Below, piece after piece: positions 40,635 to 48,252 of a stretch of DNA of 64,000 nucleotides. Numbering within the stretch: position 1 is the first letter of the stretch; each line of letters starts with the position of its first letter. The stretch is taken from the NCBI RefSeq assembly GCF_030238365.1, contig NZ_JASSOT010000059.1, positions 1-64,000 on the forward strand. Direction: 5' to 3'. Source of the stretch: Lelliottia wanjuensis. GTDB taxonomy: Bacteria; Pseudomonadota; Gammaproteobacteria; Enterobacterales; Enterobacteriaceae. The position numbers and the translations under genes were made by a program. The notes under the pieces are model-generated. The model was not told where the DNA came from. It was given only the letters and a program-made list of their open reading frames with translations, and searched no databases.

Positions 40635-40663
40635 CTGTCCCCTGCTCTTCGGAGCAGGGACAG
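40635..40663. terminator. UUCG hairpin between the DUF1471 gene and frvR
   Basis: CTGTCCCCTGCTC-TTCG-GAGCAGGGACAG is a 12-bp GC-rich stem with one bulged C and a UUCG tetraloop. It lies between two convergent stops. There is no long T-run, but the stem is very stable. Confidence 0.65.
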
Positions 40664-40666
40664 GTC

Positions 40667-42349
40667 TTAGCGCAGTAACACCACAAACCCCTCGTAGTCC
40701 CTGATTTTCTCAATCGTCTCCGCCGAATGGCTGTTCAGCTGGCTGGCCAGAAAGCTAAAAATTTTCAGCTCCTGGCGGTTCGCCGCGCTGGCGCAGGCCA
40801 TCAGCAGATGTTGTACCTCTTCCCCGTTCACCAGAAGTCCGCGCTCAAGGGTGATGAAAAATCCGCGAAAGGGTTTTTGACGATCGCTCCAGCAGTGGGG
40901 GATGGCGATGCGGTTCACAATCAGGTTTTCCCCTTCCTGCTCGCGCTGGCAAATCCGCTGTGATTCTTCGGGCGTTAACCGCTTTTCGGCGCACAGCCGC
41001 GCCGCAATCGCCGCGACAATTTGCGCCCAACTTTCACCTGCCGCGTTGGGGTAATGAAAATAGCCCTCCGGCGGGAAAAACCGTTCCGGCTGCTGGCGAA
41101 TAAACGCCGAAGCGAGGAAGTCTTTGATCTGATCGATACCGGCTGAGGTGATGATATTGCGGATAGTCAGGACGTGGCGCGGCCCGTTATCCAGCGTGTC
41201 ATGACCGTTGTTGATGATAAGCGCAGGCGTCAGCTCTTCGCAGATGGCATCAAGTTCGTCGGGCGTGCGCGCCACAATCACCCGGCAGTTCAGCACTTCG
41301 CGCTCAATCGCCATTTTGTTGATAGCGGCGATGGCGTTCTGGTCGGCCAATAAAATCACTGGCGTCGATTCGTGCTGATGGCGCTCCAGCGCACAGGCGA
41401 AGTACAGCCCCGGCAGATCGCTGTCGATTAATGGAATATCCATCACCGTTCGCAGATGATTGATAAATTTCACGCTCATATCAAAGGCGGCAGGCCAGGC
41501 GGCTTTCAGGTGATTCATCGATCCCTGACGATTTTCCGCCAGCCATTGCGGCATCGCCACGCAGCGTTTGAGATGGCCGGTCAGATCCTCAATCAGCTGC
41601 GCATCGACCACATGCGGCGAGCCCGCGCTGGAACTGGCGGCGAGCAATTCCCTGACATACTCGGGAGTCATGCTCTCGGCCTGATGCTGCAGATGATTGA
41701 GCCGCTCCCGCACTTTCTCTGGAATCGTTGGGCCTGGGCATTGTGGGCATTCCCGCAGCGCGCAGGCCGCGAGGATCATGCTCACCCGATAGTCAGGGGA
41801 GATATTCGGCCAGTCCGTCTGCCGACGACACTCTTCCTGAAGCTGAGCGTAAGCGTCCGGCGTCATACCCGTGAGGGGATAGACAAAGGGATCTTTGCGA
41901 AAGACATTGGCGAGCAGGAGAAAACGTTTGTGTTCATCGACGTCGATGTAATGACCCGCACCGGGGCGGCTCGCCAGGCTGAACGCCCGCTGGTGGCGGG
42001 TTTTCAGCCGGGGTAAACGCTCGGCGACCCAGCTGTCGGGCAAGTTGAGCGCGTCGGCCAGCTGCGCGCGGGAAATCACCGGGTGGATCAGCAGCAGGGC
42101 CAGCATCCGGTCATCATTATCATGACGCTGCAAAAGCTGGAAATAGCTTTTGCGATCAACAATTTCCAGCTGATACAGCGCGTTACCCGCCGTGCGGATG
42201 TGCGCCTTTCCGCTCAGGGTAAAGTTGAGATAATCAATATCGCGCAGAATGGTGCGCGCCGAAACGCCAGTCTGCCGCGCCAGCACGCTCAGGGACACGG
42301 GCTGTGATTCGATGGCATCGAGCAGAGAAAACTGGCGTTCATTCAACAT
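40667..42349 (-). CDS. frvR: FrvR, PTS-regulated transcriptional regulator
   Basis: 560 aa. BglG/MtlR-type activator: an N-terminal HTH (SLSVLARQTGVSARTILRDIDYL, around residues 19-41), PRD-like middle region and a C-terminal EIIA-fructose-like domain with IPHCWSD His motif near residue 500. It probably controls the frv operon in response to phosphorylation by PTS proteins. AAGGATGC precedes ATG 42349. It is the last gene of frvA-frvB-frvX-frvR, 9 bases after frvX. Confidence 0.9.
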   Translation of the reverse strand: MLNERQFSLLDAIESQPVSLSVLARQTGVSARTILRDIDYLNFTLSGKAHIRTAGNALYQLEIVDRKSYFQLLQRHDNDDRMLALLLIHPVISRAQLADALNLPDSWVAERLPRLKTRHQRAFSLASRPGAGHYIDVDEHKRFLLLANVFRKDPFVYPLTGMTPDAYAQLQEECRRQTDWPNISPDYRVSMILAACALRECPQCPGPTIPEKVRERLNHLQHQAESMTPEYVRELLAASSSAGSPHVVDAQLIEDLTGHLKRCVAMPQWLAENRQGSMNHLKAAWPAAFDMSVKFINHLRTVMDIPLIDSDLPGLYFACALERHQHESTPVILLADQNAIAAINKMAIEREVLNCRVIVARTPDELDAICEELTPALIINNGHDTLDNGPRHVLTIRNIITSAGIDQIKDFLASAFIRQQPERFFPPEGYFHYPNAAGESWAQIVAAIAARLCAEKRLTPEESQRICQREQEGENLIVNRIAIPHCWSDRQKPFRGFFITLERGLLVNGEEVQHLLMACASAANRQELKIFSFLASQLNSHSAETIEKIRDYEGFVVLLR

Positions 42350-42358
42350 GCTGCATCC

Positions 42359-43420
42359 TTAGCGAAACTGCGTAAACGCGGCGACGTGCTCCTCGTCGAG
42401 GGACATCAACAGCTCGTGCACAATGGTGAGTGCCGCGTCGTAATCCGTTGCCGAAATCATACCGCTATTGGCGTGCAGGTAACGTGTCGGCAGGCAAAGC
42501 GCCACCACCGGGCGGCCTCCGCCCATCACGTTATACCGCCCGCCGTCGGTGGCACCGGTTTTCATGGTGCTAAATTGCAGCGCGGCTTCCCGTTTTTCGG
42601 CGCTCGCTTTCAGCGCCGCCAGCAGTTTCTGATTCGGGAAATAGCGTTTGTCGAACAGCATCACTCCCGGCCCGTGACCGAGTTTGAGCGGATATTTCAC
42701 CGCGTCGATGCCCGGCACGTCGCCCGCCACGGCGGTGTCCAGCACAATCACCACATCCGGTTTAATCGACTCGGCGGAGGTTTGCGCCCCGCGCAGACCC
42801 ACCTCTTCTTCCACGCTCCCGACGCCATAAAGGGTGATATTCGGGTTATCAACGCGCTGGAAAAGCTCCGCCATCAGCGCACAGCCGACGCGATTATCCA
42901 GCGCCTTGGCGACGATTTTGTCCTCGCCCCATTGGGCGAAATTGGCTTCCGGGCTGATAAAATCTCCCATCGCGATGCCACGTTTGACGACATCTTCACG
43001 GCTGTTCGCACCAATATCGACAAACATCTCGTCAAAGGTCATCGGCTGCTGCTTCTGTTTTTCGCTCAACGCATGGGGCGCGACAGAGCCAATCACGCCG
43101 GGGATTTTGCGTCCGCTGCGGGTGCGAAGGGTCACGCGATGATTGAGCATCGACTGGCTCCACCAGCCGCCGATGGTGTCGAAGCGGATAAAACCCTCGT
43201 CGGTGATATGGGTGACCATCAAGCCCACTTCGTCCATGTGCCCGACGATGGCGACTTTCGGGCCACGCGAACCTTTGCGGGCGATAAAACTCCCCAGTCC
43301 GTCAAAGCGGATTTCATCGGCGTGTTTTTCCAGGGTGTGGATAAGCACATCGCGCACCTCCTGCTCATCCCCGCTGACAGCGCTGCAAGCGCACAGGTTT
43401 TTCAGTAGCTCAATGTTCAT
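42359..43420 (-). CDS. frvX: FrvX, M42-family metallopeptidase/aminopeptidase
   Basis: 353 aa. M42 family (glutamyl aminopeptidase-like) with metal-binding segments GHMDEVGLMV, KALDNRVGCA, the catalytic EEEVGLRGA and DTAV. M42 peptidases form tetrahedral cytoplasmic complexes; why one is encoded with a fructose-type PTS is unknown, and the name endo-1,4-glucanase used in old annotation is unfounded. It overlaps frvB by 11 bases. Its ribosome site is weak (GAGATG), consistent with coupling. Confidence 0.9.
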   Translation of the reverse strand: MNIELLKNLCACSAVSGDEQEVRDVLIHTLEKHADEIRFDGLGSFIARKGSRGPKVAIVGHMDEVGLMVTHITDEGFIRFDTIGGWWSQSMLNHRVTLRTRSGRKIPGVIGSVAPHALSEKQKQQPMTFDEMFVDIGANSREDVVKRGIAMGDFISPEANFAQWGEDKIVAKALDNRVGCALMAELFQRVDNPNITLYGVGSVEEEVGLRGAQTSAESIKPDVVIVLDTAVAGDVPGIDAVKYPLKLGHGPGVMLFDKRYFPNQKLLAALKASAEKREAALQFSTMKTGATDGGRYNVMGGGRPVVALCLPTRYLHANSGMISATDYDAALTIVHELLMSLDEEHVAAFTQFR

Positions 43421-44855
43421 GGGACATCTCCAGACGAGCGGCCTGACGCTTCAGCCACCAGCTTTTCAGTAAAATAATCAGCGAAACATTCAGCGCCAGG
43501 CCGATGGCCAGCACCAGATAGAAGGAACCCCCCGGAGACATCAGGCCGATCAGCGGGTCAAATACGCCCAGCCCCGGCGCCAGGCGCTGAATGCCAAATG
43601 AAATCGTCAGCATCCCCGCGATACCGCCGCTCAGGGTATTGGCGGTCAGCATCGGCAGCGGCGCGGCGAGGGCGTAAGGAATCGCCGGTTCGGTGGCGAC
43701 GGTCGCGCCCACCACAATCGCGCTGCTGGCCGCCGCTTTCTCCTGCGCGGTGAAGAGTTTCGGCGCAAGGTAGGTCGCAATCCCTGCCGCGACGGGCGGC
43801 ATCAGGGCCACCACGCCGACGATGGCGTACCAGTCGTAGATATGTTTTTCCAGCAGGGAGAAGCAGAAGAACCACGCGGTTTTGTTGACCGGGCCACCCA
43901 TATCAAAGGCCAGCATTGCGCCGACCAGGAAGGCCGCGCCGAGCTTCATTGACGGTGGAATGGTGTTGAGGAAATGCAGCAGGCCGCCCATCAGGTCGGA
44001 CATCAGCGGGCCAATCACGTAATACGTCAGCACGCCAAACACCAGCAGGGTGACAAAGGGGATCAGCATCGACCCGAGCAGCGGCTGCAGGGCCTTGCCC
44101 AGTTTCACCTTGCGGAACCACAGTACGAAATAACCGATCGCCAGCCCCAGCACCACCGCGCCGAGAAAACCCGCGCCGGACTGAGTGCCGAGCAGCCCTT
44201 TGTCGTTCGCCAGATAGCAGACCAAAAAGGCAGGGGCGAACGCCGGTTTATCGGCAATCGACAGGGCGATGTAGGCGCCCATAATCGGGATCATAAAGGT
44301 GAATCCCAGATAACCGATGGACTCGATCACCCAGGTAAACGACGGCGCGCCCTTCGCCATATCCGTATACGGCAGGCCAAACTGCACCAGCATATTGGCG
44401 AGGGCGACGAGAATACCGCCGCCAATCACAAACGGCAGGGCCGCCGACACGCCTGCCATCAGATGGCTCATTACGCTGCCCTGCTGCACATCCTGTTTGC
44501 CCAGCTTCACGCTGCTATCGGCGGTGAAAAGCTGTGATTGCGTGGATAACTGTTCAAAAATGGCGTCAATATTTTTTAGCGCCTGGGAGATCGGAATCTG
44601 ATAAACCTGCTTGCCCGCAAAGCGCGCGCGGTCATCGGCGCTCAGGCCGCGGCCGGTCGCCAGAATCACATAATCCGCGGCGTGAATGGCGGCGTCGCTC
44701 AGGTGATTCTCAACCCCGCTCGACCCCTGGGTTTCCACCTGAATGCTGTGGCCCAGATCGCGCGCTTTGCGCTCCAGCGCCTCGGCCACCATGTAGGTGT
44801 GGGCAATGCCTGCCGGGCAGTTGGTGATCGCCACCAGGCGTAAGGATTTTTCCAT
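43410..44855 (-). CDS. frvB: FrvB, fructose-like PTS enzyme IIBC
   Basis: 481 aa. An N-terminal IIB domain with phospho-cysteine C13 (VAITNCPAGIAHTYM) is linked (about residues 100-130) to a IIC membrane domain of roughly nine helices with the family motif FDMGGPVNKTAW. It imports and phosphorylates a sugar or sugar alcohol; the substrate is not known. ATG 44855 has a GAGGGG site and matches the usual N-terminus. It follows frvA after 11 bases. Confidence 0.92.
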   Translation of the reverse strand: MEKSLRLVAITNCPAGIAHTYMVAEALERKARDLGHSIQVETQGSSGVENHLSDAAIHAADYVILATGRGLSADDRARFAGKQVYQIPISQALKNIDAIFEQLSTQSQLFTADSSVKLGKQDVQQGSVMSHLMAGVSAALPFVIGGGILVALANMLVQFGLPYTDMAKGAPSFTWVIESIGYLGFTFMIPIMGAYIALSIADKPAFAPAFLVCYLANDKGLLGTQSGAGFLGAVVLGLAIGYFVLWFRKVKLGKALQPLLGSMLIPFVTLLVFGVLTYYVIGPLMSDLMGGLLHFLNTIPPSMKLGAAFLVGAMLAFDMGGPVNKTAWFFCFSLLEKHIYDWYAIVGVVALMPPVAAGIATYLAPKLFTAQEKAAASSAIVVGATVATEPAIPYALAAPLPMLTANTLSGGIAGMLTISFGIQRLAPGLGVFDPLIGLMSPGGSFYLVLAIGLALNVSLIILLKSWWLKRQAARLEMSHEH

Positions 44856-44866
44856 GGGTAACCCCT

Positions 44867-45313
44867 CTATTGGCTGAGCGTCTGGCTGAGCAGCGCCAGA
44901 ATCTGGTCGGCATCGCCCTGTTTGAGCTGGGCGATAAAATCGGCGTGGATAATTTTGCGACACAGGCTGCCGATCACTTTCACCTGATCGTCCTCGCCCT
45001 CCTGCGGCACGCCGAGGCAGATCCAGCAGGTGACGGGCTCGTCATCGCTGGCTTTCCACTCCACGCCCGCCGTCTGGCGCGCGAAGAGGATAAAGGGCTG
45101 TTTGACGGTCGCGCTCTTGCCGTGCGGCACGGCGATGCCGGATCCGAACCCGGTCGAATGCAGTTTTTCGCGCAGTAACAGCGTCTGCAAAAAGGCGCTG
45201 CGATCGGTGATAAAACCGTTCTGAAAGGCCATATCGGAGAGGGCTTTCAGCACGGAATAGGGGCTGTTGCCGTGAATATCGAGGTTAATGCAGTGGGAAG
45301 TCAGTAGAGCCAT
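44867..45313 (-). CDS. frvA: FrvA, fructose-like PTS enzyme IIA
   Basis: 148 aa, the same length as E. coli FrvA. The active-site histidine is H64 in GFGSGIAVPHGKS, which receives phosphate from HPr and passes it to the IIB cysteine of FrvB. ATG 45313 (MALLTSHCIN) has a TGGAG site; the upstream extension is not supported. First gene of the frv operon. Confidence 0.92.
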   Translation of the reverse strand: MALLTSHCINLDIHGNSPYSVLKALSDMAFQNGFITDRSAFLQTLLLREKLHSTGFGSGIAVPHGKSATVKQPFILFARQTAGVEWKASDDEPVTCWICLGVPQEGEDDQVKVIGSLCRKIIHADFIAQLKQGDADQILALLSQTLSQ

Positions 45314-45459
45314 GGTGCCACTCCAGCAGAAAATGTCTGCAGCCATTCTACGAGGGCAAGGCGGGGGCTATGAGAGGGAATATGTCAGCGCGATGTGACA
45401 ACACAGCAGGGAATCAAAGGGGCGTTTTGTGGGCGAACCCACATTCTGTGGCGTGATCT

Positions 45460-45489
45460 TTCCCTGATGAATCTTTCATCATCAGGGAA
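45460..45489. terminator. Hairpin downstream of azlD
   Basis: TTCCCTGATGA and TCATCAGGGAA form a perfect 11-bp stem with an 8-base loop. It lies 9 bases after the azlD stop. The flanking T-runs are weak, so it may be a processed 3' end rather than a strong terminator. Confidence 0.5.
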
Positions 45490-45498
45490 TGTGTTTTA

Positions 45499-45822
45499 TC
45501 AATGGATTCCGGCCACCCGCAGCAGCGCCGTCACTACCGCCGCGGAGATAATCACCAGGATCAGCGGCACTTTGCGCCAGGCCAGGAACACGGCAAAGGC
45601 CACGCCGAGCACGCGCGCCATACCGGCAAAATGGTCGCCTTCGTAAAACGTGGTAGCCAGCGCCACGGAAAACAGCAGCACCGTTGCCGCATCTGAGAGC
45701 AACGCCTGCGAACGCTCGGACAGCGCCAGGCGGCTGCCGAGTTTCGCCCCGCCGAGGCGCATCAGATAGGTGCCCGCCGACAAAATCGCGATGCCGAGGA
45801 TAAAGACCGTCATATTTCCCAT
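45499..45822 (-). CDS. azlD: AzlD-family small subunit of amino-acid exporter
   Basis: 107 aa with about four hydrophobic helices, matching the AzlD/YgaH family. With AzlC it forms a branched-chain amino-acid exporter (YgaZH in E. coli). The ATG overlaps the azlC stop by one base (TAATG), showing coupled translation. The symbol follows the family; the substrate is inferred. Confidence 0.85.
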   Translation of the reverse strand: MGNMTVFILGIAILSAGTYLMRLGGAKLGSRLALSERSQALLSDAATVLLFSVALATTFYEGDHFAGMARVLGVAFAVFLAWRKVPLILVIISAAVVTALLRVAGIH

Positions 45823-46481
45823 TATTTCTTCCTCGCGGCGAGACCGAGCAATGACAACAACACCGGCAAACCGACCGGCGCGAACGGCACGGCGGCGAGC
45901 GACAGCGCCGCGCCGCTGCAGGCGCGAATCAGCGTGGTGCGGTTTTTAAACGCCGGAACCACTAACGCCAGCAAAATCGCCGGGAATACGGCGTCGAGAC
46001 CGATGGTTTCCGGCGCGGGCAGCAGTTTGCCGACCATCGCCCCTAACAGCGTGCCGAGCGGCCAGACGATCGCCACGCCCATACCGCACAGCCAGTAGGC
46101 GGCTTTGCGCTGCTCGGGCGTTTTTTGCGACAGGCCAAACACCACGCTTTCGTCGTTCATGATGTGGCAGCCGAGGAAGCTCAGGCCGCGTTTTCCCACC
46201 AGTTCCCGCACCGTCACGCCGAACGGTACGTGGCGGGCGTTGACCAGCAGACCCGCCGCCGCTGCCGCAAGGGGATTACCGCCGCTGGCAACGATGCCGA
46301 TAAACATAAATTCTGACGCGCCCGCGAGGACGGTAATCGAGAGTAAAAACGGCACCCACACCGGGAAGCCGTAAGCCATCGCCAGCGAGCCGTAGGACAT
46401 GCCGACCACGCCGACGGCGAGGCACACCAGCACGATCGCTTTTATCGTGTCGCCTTTCAGGCAGGAGAGGGAGTTCTTCAT
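45822..46481 (-). CDS. azlC: AzlC-family large subunit of amino-acid exporter
   Basis: 219 aa with several transmembrane helices. The family signature GASEFMFIGIVASGGNPLAAAAAGLLVNARH (first part GASEFMFIG, then LLVNARHVPFG) is present. It pairs with azlD. The ribosome site at ATG 46481 is poor. It is divergent from an XRE-cupin regulator gene, and the gap between them has a palindromic operator, so control by that regulator is likely. Confidence 0.87.
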   Translation of the reverse strand: MKNSLSCLKGDTIKAIVLVCLAVGVVGMSYGSLAMAYGFPVWVPFLLSITVLAGASEFMFIGIVASGGNPLAAAAAGLLVNARHVPFGVTVRELVGKRGLSFLGCHIMNDESVVFGLSQKTPEQRKAAYWLCGMGVAIVWPLGTLLGAMVGKLLPAPETIGLDAVFPAILLALVVPAFKNRTTLIRACSGAALSLAAVPFAPVGLPVLLSLLGLAARKK

Positions 46482-46545
46482 ACAATTTTAGCCATATCGA
46501 ACGAGATTCCATTATAATGAACGCATCACTTTCGTTTTTCAAGAT

Positions 46546-46558
46546 GAACGATTCGTTC
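46546..46558. promoter_or_regulatory. Putative operator of the azlCD/XRE pair
   Basis: GAACGA-T-TCGTTC is a perfect 13-base palindrome 26 bases before the XRE regulator start. The same half-site occurs at 46498-46504 (TCGAACGA) near azlC. Candidate binding sites for the divergent regulator. Confidence 0.55.
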
Positions 46559-46583
46559 GATTTATAGAACAAGAGGCCGTTTT

Positions 46584-47132
46584 ATGACGCAGCCAATCAG
46601 CGTGATCGCCAAAAGCCTGGTGCGGGAACGCCTGCGAACCGGGCTGTCGCTGGCGGAAATCGCGCGCCGCGCCGGGATCGCCAAATCCACGCTGTCACAG
46701 CTGGAGTCGGGCAATGGCAATCCTAGCCTGGAAACGCTCTGGTCGCTCTGCGTGGCGCTCGGAATTCCCTTCGCGCGTCTGCTGGAGCCGCAGCAGCCGA
46801 CCACCCAGGTGATCCGCCGGGGCGAAGGCACCAAGGTGATTGCCGAGCAGGCGAACTATCAGGCGATTTTACTGGCGTCCTGCCCGCCGGGCGCGCGTCG
46901 GGATGTCTATCTCCTGATGACCCAGCCGGGCGCGGACCGTATTTCGCAGCCGCATCCGCCGGGCTCTGTGGAGCACATTATTGTCACCCAGGGGCGGGCG
47001 CTGATCGGCCTGACGGACGCGCCGGAAGAGCTCGGTCCTGGCGATTACATCTGCTATCCCGCCGATCAGCCGCATATCTTTAAGGCGCTGGAACCCGACA
47101 CCCACGCGCTTTTAGTAGCGGAACAAAACTAA
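46584..47132 (+). CDS. XRE-family regulator with C-terminal cupin
   Basis: 182 aa. The N-terminal HTH_XRE domain spans about residues 12-67 (LSLAEIARRAGIAKSTLSQLESG) and the C-terminal half is a cupin_2 domain (GSVEHIIVTQGRALIGL ... GDYICYPADQPHIF). Such regulators sense small ligands, often amino acids or amines. It is divergent from azlCD, so it probably controls the exporter. GAGGCCG precedes ATG 46584. It is 20 bases upstream of the LacI-type gene, which could be cotranscribed. Confidence 0.88.
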   Translation: MTQPISVIAKSLVRERLRTGLSLAEIARRAGIAKSTLSQLESGNGNPSLETLWSLCVALGIPFARLLEPQQPTTQVIRRGEGTKVIAEQANYQAILLASCPPGARRDVYLLMTQPGADRISQPHPPGSVEHIIVTQGRALIGLTDAPEELGPGDYICYPADQPHIFKALEPDTHALLVAEQN

Positions 47133-47152
47133 CTTCTTCGGACACGGAAATC

Positions 47153-48148
47153 ATGTCGCTCAAAGCCATTGCCAAAGAACTGGGGCTGTCGGTTACCACC
47201 GTCAGCCGCGCCCTCAACGGATATGATGACGTTTCTCGCGAGACGCGCGCCCGCGTGGAAGCCGAAGCGCAGCGCCGTGGCTATCGACCGAACACCTTTG
47301 CCCGTCGTCTGAAGATGGGCAAAATCGACGCCGTCGGGCTGGTGTTTCCCGTGCATCCGGTTCCGCTTAATAACAGCGTGTTTATGGACATGGTCGGCGA
47401 AATTAGCCACGAACTGGCGCGACATGAGATTGATTTGCTGCTGATCGCCGACGATGACCTCGCCGACAAACACAGCTATATGCGCATGGTGCAAAGTCGC
47501 CGCGTGGATGCCCTGATTGTCGCCCATACCCTCGATCAGGACCCGCGCCTCACGCAGCTGCAAAACGCCGGTTTCCCGTTCCTCGCCCTTGGCCGCAGCC
47601 AGCTGCCGAAACCCTACGCGTGGTTTGATTTCGATAACTATGCGGGCACCTATCGCGCCACGCGCTGGCTGATCGACAAAGGCCATCAGCGCATCGCCCT
47701 GTTAGGCGAAAACAACAGTCAGGCGTTTATCACCCAGCGCCGTCTGGGCTATCTCGACGCCCTGCGCGAGGCGGGGCTCTCCAGCGAATGGCTGCGCGCC
47801 ATGCCGCCGTCACGCCGCGCGGGCTATACCGCGACGCTGGAGCTGCTTTCACTGCCCAACCCGCCCACCGCGATTGTCACCGACTGCAACACCCACGGTG
47901 ACGGAGCCGCCATGGCGCTGGCCCAGCAGGGACGACTGACCGGCAGCGACGCGGTTTCGCTGGTGGTGTACGACGGTCTGCCGCAGGACAGCATTGTCGA
48001 GGCTGACGTGGCGGCAGTGATCCAGTCCACCCGCGAGGGCGTCGGCAAGCAAATCGCTGACATGGTGCGCCAGTTGATTAATGGCGAGGATATTTCCCGG
48101 CTGCAGGTGCTGTGGCAGCCTGAATTTTCACCGGGCCAGACGGCCTAA
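47153..48148 (+). CDS. rafR: LacI-family repressor of alpha-galactoside genes (RafR-like)
   Basis: 331 aa. N-terminal LacI HTH and hinge (SLKAIAKELGLSVTTVSRALNG, then RRLKMGKID) followed by a periplasmic-binding-like sensor domain (DALIVAHTLDQDPRL ... FDFDNYAGTYRATRWL). It is immediately upstream of an alpha-galactosidase and a LacY-like transporter and two LacI operators, so it should repress them until a galactoside inducer binds. The symbol is by analogy with plasmid raf operons. Confidence 0.82.
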   Translation: MSLKAIAKELGLSVTTVSRALNGYDDVSRETRARVEAEAQRRGYRPNTFARRLKMGKIDAVGLVFPVHPVPLNNSVFMDMVGEISHELARHEIDLLLIADDDLADKHSYMRMVQSRRVDALIVAHTLDQDPRLTQLQNAGFPFLALGRSQLPKPYAWFDFDNYAGTYRATRWLIDKGHQRIALLGENNSQAFITQRRLGYLDALREAGLSSEWLRAMPPSRRAGYTATLELLSLPNPPTAIVTDCNTHGDGAAMALAQQGRLTGSDAVSLVVYDGLPQDSIVEADVAAVIQSTREGVGKQIADMVRQLINGEDISRLQVLWQPEFSPGQTA

Positions 48149-48180
48149 ATCTCCGCAAAATTCAAAAGTCGATCACAGAT

Positions 48181-48194
48181 CCGAAACGTTTGGG
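48181..48194. promoter_or_regulatory. LacI-type operator O1 (imperfect)
   Basis: CCGAAACGTTTGGG resembles the symmetric site 8 bases further on but has two mismatches in the right arm. The 21-bp centre-to-centre spacing to the next operator is two helical turns. Confidence 0.7.
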
Positions 48195-48199
48195 TTGGT

Positions 48200-48217
48200 A
48201 TCCGAAACGTTTCGGAT
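48200..48217. promoter_or_regulatory. LacI-type operator O2 (perfect)
   Basis: ATCCGAAACGTTTCGGAT is an 18-base perfect palindrome and the typical RafR-type operator. It is about 36 bases before the alpha-galactosidase start. Confidence 0.85.
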
Positions 48218-48252
48218 CAACACTCAGGACATCTGATGACAGGAGATGTCCG

